Program-made: the position numbers and the translations under genes
Source: Streptomyces jumonjinensis
GTDB taxonomy: Bacteria; Actinomycetota; Actinomycetes; Streptomycetales; Streptomycetaceae
Assembly (NCBI RefSeq): GCF_009600885.1
Contig: NZ_VCLA01000117.1
Location: 1 to 64,000, forward strand
DNA length: 64,000 nucleotides
Reading direction: 5' to 3'
Notes under the pieces: generated by a model
Databases searched by the model: none
What the model saw: the letters and a program-made list of their open reading frames with translations, nothing else
What the model was told of the DNA's origin: nothing
In this document: in pieces, positions 16,344 through 24,688 of the stretch
How the letters are laid out: the number at the start of each line of letters is the position of its first letter
Position numbering within the stretch: position 1 is the stretch's first letter

Positions 16344-17536
16344 TGCACCAAGGAACCACTCCACTGAGAATCACCCGGCGGGCCGGCGCGCTGGCCGCCG
16401 GGGCCCTGATCGCCCTGCTCGCGGGCTGCGGCACGGAGAGCGGAACCAAGGCCGCCAAGGCGGACCGCACCAGAGCCCCGGCGCCGTCGGTCCAGCCGGT
16501 CCCCGCCGGGCTGCCGGGCATGCCCCCGGTGCTCGACCCCAAGGACATCTACGCCGCCGACCGGCCGGGGCAGCTCTCGCCCGTGGTGCGGAAGTTCCCG
16601 TCACGGGTGTATGTGCCCAACACCAACGACAACACCGTCTCCGTCATCGACCCCAAGACCTATGAGATCGTCGAGACCATCGAGGTCGGCGTCCAGCCGC
16701 AGCACGTGGTGCCCTCCTGGGATCTGAAGACCCTCTGGGTCAACAACAACCGGGGCCACACCCTCACCCCCATCAACCCGGCGAACGGCGAGGCGGGCGA
16801 GCCGGTCGAGGTGCACGACCCGTACAACCTCTACTTCACCCCCAACGGCAAGCACGCCGTCGTCATGGCGTCGCTCGACCGCGAACTCGTCTTCCGCGAT
16901 CCGCACACCATGGACCGGGTGAAGACCACCCCGGTGTCCTGTTACGGCGTCAACCACGCGGACTTCTCCGCCGACGGCCGGTACTTCATCGTGTCCTGCG
17001 AGTTCTCCGCCGAACTGCTGAAGGTCGACACCGAGAAGATGGAGGTCGTCGGCCAGCAGACGCTGCCGTTCGACGGGGCGATGCCCCAGGACGTGAAGAT
17101 CTCGCCGGACGGCAAGACCTTCTACATCGCCGACATGATGGCGCACGGCGTCTGGGTGCTCGACGGGGAGAAGTTCACCACCCCCACGCTCATGCCGACC
17201 GGCGAGGGCGCCCACGGCCTCTACATCAGCCGCGACTCCAAGGAGATGTACATCCCCAACCGGGGCGAGGGCTCCATCTCCGTCTTCGACTTCACCAGGA
17301 ACGAGCTGACGAAGAAGTGGTGGCTGCCGGACGGCGGCAGCCCCGACATGGGCGGCGTCTCGGCGGACGGCAGAGTGCTCTGGCTCTCCGGACGCTATGA
17401 CGCCGAGGTGTACGCGATCGACACCAGCAGCGGGGAGCAGCTGGCGCGCATCCCGGTGGGCGACGGCCCGCACGGACTCGCGGTCTACCCGCAGCCCGGC
17501 CGCTACTCGCTCGGGCACACGGGGGTCTTCCGCTGA
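16343..17536 (+). CDS. YncE-like beta-propeller lipoprotein
   Basis: Protein of 397 residues with a lipoprotein signal (lipobox LIALLAGC) and a repeated seven-bladed propeller pattern: blades begin with phrases such as RVYVPNTNDNTVSVIDPKT, KMYIPNRGEGSISVFD and AEVYAIDTSSG. Its start codon overlaps the deacetylase stop (TGATG), so the two are coupled. A cell-surface pair of propeller and deacetylase-like protein suggests recognition or modification of an envelope glycan; this is inference. YncE proteins themselves have no firmly known enzyme activity. Confidence 0.9.
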   Translation: MHQGTTPLRITRRAGALAAGALIALLAGCGTESGTKAAKADRTRAPAPSVQPVPAGLPGMPPVLDPKDIYAADRPGQLSPVVRKFPSRVYVPNTNDNTVSVIDPKTYEIVETIEVGVQPQHVVPSWDLKTLWVNNNRGHTLTPINPANGEAGEPVEVHDPYNLYFTPNGKHAVVMASLDRELVFRDPHTMDRVKTTPVSCYGVNHADFSADGRYFIVSCEFSAELLKVDTEKMEVVGQQTLPFDGAMPQDVKISPDGKTFYIADMMAHGVWVLDGEKFTTPTLMPTGEGAHGLYISRDSKEMYIPNRGEGSISVFDFTRNELTKKWWLPDGGSPDMGGVSADGRVLWLSGRYDAEVYAIDTSSGEQLARIPVGDGPHGLAVYPQPGRYSLGHTGVFR

Positions 17537-17658
17537 CGCCGACGGCAGGCCCCCGGCGTGCCTGTACGGGAGACCCGAGGTCAACGCGGAACATCGACCC
17601 GCCCACCCACGAGTGACGGAACGAGAGCCGTCGCCGCAGCTCCGCGAGGGTGATCCCT

Positions 17659-18327
17659 ATGATCACAACACGCCTGCGGCGACGGGCCGCCGTGCTCGTT
17701 CTCGCGCTGACCGCCGCCCTGCTCCCGGCCGCCGCCACCTCGGCCGCCACCCCCGCCGAGCCCGCCGCCGCTCCCGCCGCCGCCCTGACCACGGCGACGG
17801 CTCTGAGGGCCGCCGCACCGCCCAACTCCTGCCCCAGGGTGGAGGCCAGGCTCTACGCCGCCGCCGACGACCGGGTGGCCGTCGACCGGATCACCCCGTC
17901 CCCCGCCTGGCGCACCGACTGCCGTCAGCTCTACCGCTCGGACGGCCGCGGACCCGAGATCGTCTTCGAGCAGGGCTTCCACCCCAAGGCCCCCATCGAC
18001 GGGCAGTACGACATCGAGAAGTATGTGCTGGTCAACCAGCCCTCTCCCTTTGTCTCCACGTCCTACGACCACGATCTGTACAAGTCGTGGAAGAGCGGCT
18101 GGAACTACTACATCGACGCCCCTGGCGGCATCGACGTCAACCGGACCATCGGCGACACCCATAAGTACGCCGGCCAGGTCGAGGTGGCGTTCCCCGGCGG
18201 AGTGTCCCGCGAGTTCATCGTCGGGGTCTGTCCGGTCGACACCACCCGGAAGATCGAGATCATGAACGAATGCCGGGACAACCCGTACTACGAGCCCTGG
18301 CGCGAGTCCTACCCCGTCGCGAGCTGA
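17659..18327 (+). CDS. Secreted scabin/ScARP-like mono-ADP-ribosyltransferase
   Basis: Protein of 222 residues with a clear signal peptide (Arg-rich start, hydrophobic core, AATSAA). The mature part has the full mART core of the scabin/pierisin group: Arg93 in LYRSDGRGP, the STS motif at residues 133-135 in PFVSTSYDHD, and Q173-x-E175 in AGQVEVAFPGG, the pattern of guanine-modifying enzymes. Four Cys (58, 88, 191, 205) can form two disulfides. Known relatives (scabin of S. scabies, ScARP of S. coelicolor) ADP-ribosylate guanine bases or nucleosides. The ATG at 17659 has GAGGG 8 nt upstream. No immunity gene is obvious next to it. Confidence 0.9.
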   Translation: MITTRLRRRAAVLVLALTAALLPAAATSAATPAEPAAAPAAALTTATALRAAAPPNSCPRVEARLYAAADDRVAVDRITPSPAWRTDCRQLYRSDGRGPEIVFEQGFHPKAPIDGQYDIEKYVLVNQPSPFVSTSYDHDLYKSWKSGWNYYIDAPGGIDVNRTIGDTHKYAGQVEVAFPGGVSREFIVGVCPVDTTRKIEIMNECRDNPYYEPWRESYPVAS

Positions 18328-18415
18328 CCCGGCCTCGTCCCGCCTCATCCGGTCCGGCTTCATCCGCCCCGGTCCGGCAACCATCCGGCTCCGCCTGACC
18401 CGGCCCGATCCGGTC

Positions 18416-19072
18416 CTACGCGGACGGCGGACCCTGGCCGCCCGCGAAAAGGGCTTCCGACCCGACCGGCCGGAAGCCCGCCGTCTGGAACGCCCGCACA
18501 CTGCGGGCGTTCCCCGGCGCCTGCTGCGCCCACACCGCCGCGTCCGGCACCAGATGCCGGGCCGCCAGCGCCAGCGCCCGGCCGAGCCCCCGGCCCTGCG
18601 CCTCCCGCTCCACCTCGACGGCGGCCTCCCAGCGCCCGGCGACACCCCGGCCGAGTACCAGCACTCCGCCGTCCGCGACCCACACCCGTACCTCGTCGCG
18701 GTGGTGAAGAGCCCGGGTCACCCGGGGATGCTCCCGGTCCGTGATCTCACGCAGCGCCGTCTCCGGGGCTCCCGGCAGCGCGTCGGCCACCGTCACCAGA
18801 TCGATGGTGTCCATCGCCCGGCCCGTACGCGTCAGCATCGCGGCCAGGAAGACCGGGTGCATCGCGGCGGCCAGCTCATCCGACGGCGCGGCGGCCAGCC
18901 GCTCCCGTACCCACGCGGGGTCCTCGTCCGTACAGATCACCGAGTGCGCGGTGAACGCGAACACCCCCGCGTCCCGGGCGCCGTGCTGCCCGATCACGGT
19001 CGTACGGCCGTCGGGCGGGGGGAACTCCCCACGCGCCGCGGCCCGCAGAATCCCGCTCAGCTCGTCGCTCAT
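18416..19072 (-). CDS. GNAT-family N-acetyltransferase
   Basis: Protein of 218 residues. The C-terminal part is a GNAT domain with the acetyl-CoA loop in AQGRGLGRALALAARHLV and the final strand-helix in NARSVRAFQTAGFRPVG. The start is the ATG at 19072; the open frame extends further upstream but crosses the promoter region of the divergent EF-hand gene. The substrate is unknown. It converges on the ADP-ribosyltransferase gene with an 88-bp gap of short repeats. Confidence 0.88.
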   Translation of the reverse strand: MSDELSGILRAAARGEFPPPDGRTTVIGQHGARDAGVFAFTAHSVICTDEDPAWVRERLAAAPSDELAAAMHPVFLAAMLTRTGRAMDTIDLVTVADALPGAPETALREITDREHPRVTRALHHRDEVRVWVADGGVLVLGRGVAGRWEAAVEVEREAQGRGLGRALALAARHLVPDAAVWAQQAPGNARSVRAFQTAGFRPVGSEALFAGGQGPPSA

Positions 19073-19175
19073 ACCGTCATCGTCGCCCACCGCCCCTGGC
19101 ACCGGACGGGCGGGGAGAGCCGATAATCTGATCTCCATCAGTAGTGCGGTAGTGCACCTAGGAGGGGTGGAAACA

Positions 19176-19397
19176 GTGGCGGACATCGAAGAGGCGCGCA
19201 GGGCGTTCGACCGGTACGACCTGGACGGCGACGGCCTGATCACGGCTGCGGAGTACAAGAGCGTCATGGCGCAGCTGGGCGACTTCCATGTCACCGAGAC
19301 GGTCGCCGAGGCGGTCATCAAGACCAAGGACGCCAACGGAGACGGTCAGCTGACCTTCGAGGAGTTCTGGGACTCGCTGAACAAGAACACGGCCTGA
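19176..19397 (+). CDS. EF-hand calcium-binding protein
   Basis: Small acidic protein of 73 residues with two canonical EF-hand loops, DLDGDGLITAAE and DANGDGQLTFEE, each with the expected Asp/Gly/Glu ligand spacing. It belongs to the calmodulin-like proteins (CabB type) found in Streptomyces. The start is GTG at 19176, 8 nt after GGAGGGG; the longer open frame from 18741 is antisense to the acetyltransferase and is rejected. It is a single gene, divergent from the GNAT gene. Confidence 0.92.
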   Translation: MADIEEARRAFDRYDLDGDGLITAAEYKSVMAQLGDFHVTETVAEAVIKTKDANGDGQLTFEEFWDSLNKNTA

Positions 19398-19555
19398 TCC
19401 GCCGGAGCGGCTCCCCGGCCGATCGCCGGGGCGTCGTCCCGGACATCCGGAAGGTGCCGTCCCGGATGCCCGGAAGCGAAGAGACCGTACCCGGCAACCG
19501 GGGACGAAGAGACCTGGCCGGATGTCCGAGAGTGCTGAGATCGCCCCGAGTTGCC

Positions 19556-20575
19556 ATGAATGCCGCTCCCAGTGACGATCATGAAGTGACCAGCCCCGGA
19601 ACCCTGGCCCCCGGTCGGACCCCCGGTAGGGCCGCCCGCCGCCGGGCCGCCCGCAGATCCACCCGCAAGCTCGCCGTGCTCGCCCTCGCGGGCGCCGTCG
19701 TCGCGCTCTGCGCCGCGCTGTTCGGCGGTCAGCTCGCGGCCCGCGGCACGGGGGAGCTCCGCGTACCCGCCGCCGGTACGACCACTCTGCTCCGTACCGT
19801 CGTCTTCGCCGCGCTCGCGGTCCAGCTCGGTGAGCTCGCCGGAGCCCGGCTGGCGGGCGGTGGAGCGCGCCCGCGCGGCTGGTCGGCTCCGGCCGCGCTC
19901 GCCGGAGCGGCCGGTGCGGCGGGACAGATCGCGGTGCTGGCCCAGGTCAGCGACATCGATCTGGCCACGGCCTACGCCACCGGTGACGGACGGCTGTTGC
20001 TGCTGATGGCGAATGGTTTCTTCGCCGCCGCCGGCTGTGTCGCCCTGCGCCGCCCGGCCCTCGCCCTGCTGCCGCTGGCCCTGGTGATCGGAGCGGAGGC
20101 GCTGCGCGCCCACCCGGAGCAGTACACGCCGGAGATCGGCACCGCGCTGACCCTGCTCCATCTGCCCGCCGCGTCGCTGTGGGCCGGGGGACTGCTCTAT
20201 ACGCTCCGGCTGATGTGGCTGCGCCGCGCGGACCGGGCCGACGCGCTCGCGGTGCTCGGCCGCTACGCCCGGATGGCGGCCTGGACGCTGGCGGTGCTCG
20301 CCGTCACCGGTACCGCCTCCACTCTGCGGAAGCTGCCCTCGGACGCCATCCTCACCTCGGCGTACGGGAGGGTGCTGATCGTCAAGGGCCTGCTGGTCGC
20401 GGTGGTGTGCGCGCTGGCGCTGGCCGCCCGCCGCCGGCTGCTGCGCGGCCGGCTGGACGCCTGGACCCCGGCGCGCGCGGAGCTCGCGGTGCTCGCGGGA
20501 ATCGTGGTGGTGTCGGCGGTCCTGACGGTGGTGCCCGATCCGCACTGGGTGAGCGTCCGGCTCGGCATCCGCTGA
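19556..20575 (+). CDS. CopD-like integral membrane protein
   Basis: Protein of about 339 residues with an Arg-rich cytoplasmic N-terminus and roughly eight hydrophobic segments. The region with HLPAASLWAGGLLYTL and the following RYARMAAWTLAVLAVTG resembles the CopD (copper resistance D) membrane domain. The start chosen is the ATG at 19556; its ribosome binding site is weak, and the frame is open to 19454. No copper chaperone is adjacent, so a role in copper uptake is only suggested by the family. Confidence 0.75.
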   Translation: MNAAPSDDHEVTSPGTLAPGRTPGRAARRRAARRSTRKLAVLALAGAVVALCAALFGGQLAARGTGELRVPAAGTTTLLRTVVFAALAVQLGELAGARLAGGGARPRGWSAPAALAGAAGAAGQIAVLAQVSDIDLATAYATGDGRLLLLMANGFFAAAGCVALRRPALALLPLALVIGAEALRAHPEQYTPEIGTALTLLHLPAASLWAGGLLYTLRLMWLRRADRADALAVLGRYARMAAWTLAVLAVTGTASTLRKLPSDAILTSAYGRVLIVKGLLVAVVCALALAARRRLLRGRLDAWTPARAELAVLAGIVVVSAVLTVVPDPHWVSVRLGIR

Positions 20576-20693
20576 CCGCACCCGCGCCCGCACCCGCACG
20601 GCACCCGCACCGCCCTGCCCGGCGCCGAGCGCCGCCCCCGACGCCACGTTACGATCCGCACGCGGATACGCACCGAACGTGAGGAGCGGCGTC

Positions 20694-20834
20694 ATGAGCG
20701 AGTACGACGAGTACCCCACCCCCTCGCAGGCCGAGGGCGAGGCCGAGGAACCGGCCGAGGAACAGCATCCCGATGTGCAGCGGACGACCCCGTCCCAGGC
20801 GGAGGGCGAGCCCATCGCGGACGACGAGGTCTGA
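20694..20834 (+). CDS. Small acidic protein with duplicated TPSQAEGE motif
   Basis: Frame of 46 residues, too short for usual gene callers. The ATG at 20694 is preceded by GAGGAG at 20681. The peptide is very acidic and has an internal duplication: TPSQAEGE occurs near residue 10 and again near residue 33, each beginning after a short charged stretch. Good ribosome binding site, codon use like its neighbours and the repeat make it convincing. Function unknown. Confidence 0.68.
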   Translation: MSEYDEYPTPSQAEGEAEEPAEEQHPDVQRTTPSQAEGEPIADDEV

Positions 20835-20867
20835 GCGATCCCTCTGCCGACTTATGGGGCCATGCGT

Positions 20868-20993
20868 GCGCCATGATGGCGCTATCGCATCAGCGCCCTG
20901 GCGGGCCGAGTCTCCCTGAGGGATGTGCGCGATAGCCCATCACGGCGGTAGAGGCCCTTGCGTATGGCGCCAAATATGCGCCACCATGACGCC
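20868..20993. promoter_or_regulatory. Palindrome cluster upstream of the ribbon-helix-helix regulator
   Basis: GCGCCAT-G-ATGGCGC at 20868-20882 is a perfect 7-1-7 palindrome. Related half-sites (ATGGCGCCA, ATGCGCCA, ATGACGCCA) recur at about 20,954-20,993, right up to the start codon. A second inverted pair, with GCTATCGC on one side and GCGATAGC on the other, lies between. The arrangement looks like a multi-site operator, probably for the RHH protein encoded next. Confidence 0.5.
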
Positions 20994-21494
20994 ATGAACT
21001 TGACGCCCTATGTCGACAGCCTCCGCCAGGAGTTCCTGGCCGCGGCGGAGGCGGCCGGCGAGGAGACGCTCCAGATCGCGGAGCGCCTTGTCCCGGCACT
21101 CGACTCGGCGGTGCGGCTCACCCTGCTCCACGCGCTGTCGACCGCCGCGGACGAGATCTCCCGTGAGCTCGCCCCCGGGTCGGTCGAGGTCCGGCTGCGC
21201 GGCCTCGACCCGGGTTTCGCGGTGACGCGGCCGTCGCCCGACGCCGGGTACGCACCGGTGGACGACGGCGGCGCCGAGCAGTTGATCGGCGACGGCGACG
21301 GCACCACGGCGCGTATCAACTTCCGCCCGCCCGAGCACCTCAAGGAACGGATCGAGGAGGCCGCGGGCCGGGAGGGCCTGTCGGTGAACGCCTGGCTCGT
21401 ACGAGCCGTCGCCGCCACCCTCAGCTCCGGTGCGAAGCGCGACGAGCGGAAGGCGCCGTCCGGCACCCGGCAGTGGAACGGATGGGTGCGGTAG
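20994..21494 (+). CDS. HicB-like/ribbon-helix-helix domain protein
   Basis: Protein of 166 residues. The C-terminal segment INFRPPEHLKERIEEAAGRE followed by GLSVNAWLVRAVAATL is a ribbon-helix-helix DNA-binding motif of the Arc/HicB type. The N-terminal two thirds are alpha-helical and acidic without a recognised domain. No HicA toxin is adjacent, so this is more likely a regulator of the gene cluster than an antitoxin. It precedes the DUF4097 gene by 42 bp, and its upstream region carries matching palindromes. Confidence 0.78.
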   Translation: MNLTPYVDSLRQEFLAAAEAAGEETLQIAERLVPALDSAVRLTLLHALSTAADEISRELAPGSVEVRLRGLDPGFAVTRPSPDAGYAPVDDGGAEQLIGDGDGTTARINFRPPEHLKERIEEAAGREGLSVNAWLVRAVAATLSSGAKRDERKAPSGTRQWNGWVR

Positions 21495-21536
21495 CGCGCC
21501 GTGACAGATCTGAACGGCTTATCAGGGAGGGCCGGC

Positions 21537-22376
21537 ATGGCCACGTTCGACACCCCGGAACCCGTCTCCGTCAGGATCGAGCTCGCCTCGGGCGATATCT
21601 CGATCGTCGCGAGCGAGCGCCTGGACACGGTCGTCACCGTACGGCCGACCGACGGCTCCAGCGCGGCCGACGTCAAGGCCGCCGCGCAGGCGAGGATCGA
21701 CTGCTCCCGCGGCAGGCTGACGGTCAAGGTGCCCGCCCCGTCGCTCCATCGCGGCGGCATGGCCTCGGTCGATCTGCGGATCGAGGTGCCGGAGGGCTCC
21801 CAGGTCCGGGTCGGCGCTCCCTGGGCGACCATCAGAGGAGAGGGCCGCCTCGGCGAGTGCCGGATCGACACCGCGCACGGCGACATCCGGCTCGACCACA
21901 CCGGCCCGCTCCGGCTGGCCGCGGCCCGCGGTGAGATCTCCGTGGGCCGGGTGGCGGGTCAGGCCAAGGTCGGCAACGGCTCGGGGAGCGTACGGATCGA
22001 AGAGATCGACGGCGCCGCGGTGATCGGGAACGATCACGGCGAGATCAGGATCGGGGAGATCACCGGCAGTCTGCGGATGACCGGGATGGACGGCGACTTC
22101 CGTGTCGACCGCCCGCACGGCAGCGTCGAGGTCAAGACGGCGCACGGCAGCGTATGGATCGGCGATGTCGTGCGCGGCTCGGTCGCGATCACGGCTGTTT
22201 CCGCCGAGATCGCGGTCGGCATCCGCGAGGGCACCTCGGCCAGGCTCGATGTGAGCACGGTGTCCGGCTCCGTACGCAACTCCCTGAAGACCGTGGACGG
22301 GCCCGCCGCGTCCGATGAGATCGCCGAGGTGCGTGCCCGCACCTTCAGCGGGGACATCGTGATCCGCCGCGCCTGA
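21537..22376 (+). CDS. DUF4097 family beta-strand repeat protein
   Basis: Protein of 279 residues built of short repeated strands typical of DUF4097 (adhesin-like) proteins: IDTAHGDIRLDHTGPLRL, AHGSVWIGDVVRGSVAI and RARTFSGDIVIRRA. There is no signal peptide or membrane anchor, so it is probably cytoplasmic. The ATG at 21537 has AGGGAGG upstream. It sits between the RHH protein and the ABC transporter and is probably in the same unit. Molecular function unknown. Confidence 0.88.
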   Translation: MATFDTPEPVSVRIELASGDISIVASERLDTVVTVRPTDGSSAADVKAAAQARIDCSRGRLTVKVPAPSLHRGGMASVDLRIEVPEGSQVRVGAPWATIRGEGRLGECRIDTAHGDIRLDHTGPLRLAAARGEISVGRVAGQAKVGNGSGSVRIEEIDGAAVIGNDHGEIRIGEITGSLRMTGMDGDFRVDRPHGSVEVKTAHGSVWIGDVVRGSVAITAVSAEIAVGIREGTSARLDVSTVSGSVRNSLKTVDGPAASDEIAEVRARTFSGDIVIRRA

Positions 22377-22423
22377 TCCCGTCGGTCCCGTACATCCGGT
22401 GAACGTGAGACGAGGGAGCCGCA

Positions 22424-23329
22424 ATGATGAGGAGCGGGCAGGTCGTGCTCGACGTAGAGGGCCTGCGTATGAGCTACGGCACCAACGAAGTCCTGCGCGA
22501 TGTGAACCTTCAGGTGCGCCAAGGGGAGGTGCTCTGTCTGCTGGGCCCGAACGGCGCCGGCAAGACCACCGCACTCGAAATACTGGAGGGCTTCCGTACG
22601 CGGTCGGCCGGCCGGGTCGAGGTGCTGGGCGCCGACCCCGCGCACGGCGACGAGCGCTGGCGGGCCCGGGTGGGCGTGGTCCTCCAGTCCTGGCGCGACC
22701 ACGGCAACTGGCGGGTGCGCGAGTTACTGGCGCAGCTCGGCGCCTACTACACCTGCTACTCCACCGAGGAGATCGAGCGCCCCTGGGACATCGGCGAGCT
22801 CATCGCCGCGGTGGGTCTGACCGCCCAGGCGGAGCACCGGGTCAGAACCCTCTCCGGCGGACAGCGGCGCAGACTCGATGTGGCGGTGGGCATCGTCGGC
22901 CGTCCCGAACTGCTCTTCCTCGATGAGCCGACGGCCGGTCTCGACCCGGTGGCCCGGCGGGAGTTCCACGATCTGGTGGACCAGCTCGCCGGTGAGCAGC
23001 ACACCACGATCCTGCTCACCACCCACGATCTGCACGAGGCGCAGAAGCTGGCGGACCGGATCGTGATACTCACCGGCGGGCGGATCGTCGCCGACGGCAC
23101 GGCGCGGGAGCTCGCCCAGCGGATAGCGGGCGAGGACGAGGTGCGCTGGTCCCAGGGAGGAGAGCGCTTCGTGAAGTCCACCCCTGAGTCGACCCGGTTC
23201 GTCCACGAGCTGTTCCAGCGGCATGGAGAGGCGATCGCCGATCTTGAGGTCCGCCGGGCCTCGCTGGAGGACACCTATCTCTCCCTGGTACGGACGACGG
23301 CGGCCGAACCGGCGGAGGCGGCCCGATGA
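22424..23329 (+). CDS. ABC-2 type transporter ATP-binding protein
   Basis: ATPase of 301 residues, DrrA-like. Walker A is GPNGAGKTT, signature LSGGQRRRLD, Walker B LLFLDEPTAGLD, switch His in LLTTHDLHEA. The C-terminal extension of about 80 residues is typical of drug or lipid exporters. The stop overlaps the start of the permease gene by 4 bp. Substrate not deducible. Confidence 0.95.
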   Translation: MMRSGQVVLDVEGLRMSYGTNEVLRDVNLQVRQGEVLCLLGPNGAGKTTALEILEGFRTRSAGRVEVLGADPAHGDERWRARVGVVLQSWRDHGNWRVRELLAQLGAYYTCYSTEEIERPWDIGELIAAVGLTAQAEHRVRTLSGGQRRRLDVAVGIVGRPELLFLDEPTAGLDPVARREFHDLVDQLAGEQHTTILLTTHDLHEAQKLADRIVILTGGRIVADGTARELAQRIAGEDEVRWSQGGERFVKSTPESTRFVHELFQRHGEAIADLEVRRASLEDTYLSLVRTTAAEPAEAAR

Positions 23330-24174
23330 GCCCCCTGGGGACGGCGCTGCGCGCGGGCTGGTCCCGGGGTCTGATCGAGCTCCGGCAGTCCTTCACCAAC
23401 GGCGGCGATCTGTTCAATCACTTCTTCTGGCCCGTGCTGATGCTGATCGTCACCTTCCTCATGCGGGATGTGTCCTTCGGGTCCAGCGGCTTCGAGCTCG
23501 GCACCCTGATGCTGCCCAGCGTCCTGGGGATGAACGCGGCGATGGCCATGATCGCCATGAGTCACCTGCTCACGGCCGAACGCGAGGACGGCACCCTGCT
23601 GCGGGCGAAGGCGACGCCCCATGGGATGGCGGGCTATCTGGTCGGCAAGATCGTCTCGGTGTCCGGCGGACTCATCGCGGACCTCGCCATCTTCCTGATC
23701 CCCGGTCTGCTGATCGTCCCCGGGCTGACGATCGGCAGCGCCGAGGCATGGCTGACCCTGGCCTGGGTGCTGGCGCTGGGACTCGTGGCGACGCTGCCGA
23801 TCGGCGCGGTGCTGGGCTCGGTGTTCACCAACGCCCGCGCCCAGGGGCTGCTGCTGTTGCCGGTCCTCGGCGTGATCGCGATCTCCGGCGTCTTCTACCC
23901 GATCACCTCGCTTCCGGAGTGGACGCAGTGGATCGCCCAGCTCTTCCCGGTCTACTGGCTGGGGCTGGGCATGCGGTCGGCGCTGCTGCCGGACAGCGCC
24001 GTCGCCGTGGAGATCGGCGAGTCGTGGCGGCAGGCCGAGATGATCGGGGTACTGGGCGTCTGGACCGTGCTCGGTCTGGTCCTGGCGCCGATCGTGCTCC
24101 GCCGGATGGCCCGCCGGGAGTCGGGGTCGAGGGTGGCCGAGCGCCGGGAGAGGGCCCTTCAGCGCATCGGTTGA
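23326..24174 (+). CDS. ABC-2 type transporter permease
   Basis: Membrane protein of 282 residues with about six helices, the ABC-2 fold (DrrB-like): a first segment near FFWPVLMLIVTFLM, and the late motif GVFYPITSLPEWTQWIAQLFPVYW, characteristic of this family. It is coupled to the ATPase by the ATGA overlap and completes an exporter. Confidence 0.94.
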   Translation: MSPLGTALRAGWSRGLIELRQSFTNGGDLFNHFFWPVLMLIVTFLMRDVSFGSSGFELGTLMLPSVLGMNAAMAMIAMSHLLTAEREDGTLLRAKATPHGMAGYLVGKIVSVSGGLIADLAIFLIPGLLIVPGLTIGSAEAWLTLAWVLALGLVATLPIGAVLGSVFTNARAQGLLLLPVLGVIAISGVFYPITSLPEWTQWIAQLFPVYWLGLGMRSALLPDSAVAVEIGESWRQAEMIGVLGVWTVLGLVLAPIVLRRMARRESGSRVAERRERALQRIG

Positions 24175-24178
24175 ACGG

Positions 24179-24535
24179 GTGCCGCATCTGAACGGGTGCC
24201 GCGTCACGATGCGGGCGGGGACGGCCCCAACACCCCGCCTGGAGTACCGATATCACCGGCATCGGGGGCACTGGAACGGCTACCTGGCCGACTTCCGAGC
24301 GCGACTGCACACCGGAGACGCCCTGGTGCGGATCACCCCGGAGGGCGCCCGCCGCCTCGGCGTGACACACATGGGTGACGGTTGGGCGGAGGCCCGGGTG
24401 CCCATCGAGCCGATCGACCACGCTCACGGAGAGTTCCTGCGGCTGGGCGCCGACGTCGAGGTCATGGCACCGGCCGAACTCGGCGACCGCATCGCCGAGA
24501 CGGCACGAACCCTGGCCACCCGCTACGAGGGGTGA
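24179..24535 (+). pseudogene. Truncated WYL-domain transcriptional regulator (C-terminal fragment)
   Basis: The frame codes only for the C-terminal end of a WYL regulator: RARLHTGDALVRITPEGARR, then WAEARVPIE, then HAHGEFLRLGADVEVMAPAEL. Such proteins are normally about 320 residues with an N-terminal winged helix, which is absent. A 14-bp direct repeat (TGAACGGGTGCCGC) at the upstream junction, immediately after the permease stop, suggests deletion by recombination. It marks the start of a stretch with accessory character. Confidence 0.6.
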
Positions 24536-24658
24536 TCCGGGACAGGAGGTTCCCCGCGGGTACGTCGAGGGGACCGCCGTCGCGCCTGCCGGCCGGGGGA
24601 GGGTGACGCTCGCCGCGGGCGTGGAGGCGCTGCCGGTGGGTGCCCAAGATCGTCGGAT

Positions 24659-24679
24659 ATATATCGTAGCTCGATATAT
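24659..24679. promoter_or_regulatory. Palindromic PadR-type operator
   Basis: ATATATCG-TAGCT-CGATATAT, a perfect 8-5-8 inverted repeat, very AT-rich against the local background and only 9 bp before the PadR start codon. PadR proteins bind ATGT/ATAT-rich dyads, so autoregulation is likely. The PadR message may be leaderless, because no ribosome binding site is seen. Confidence 0.7.
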
Positions 24680-24688
24680 GCTTGGCGT

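Noticed and set aside
20994..21494. HicAB toxin-antitoxin pair
   Set aside because: Only the RHH/HicB-like protein is seen; no small HicA double-stranded RNA-binding-type toxin gene lies on either side.
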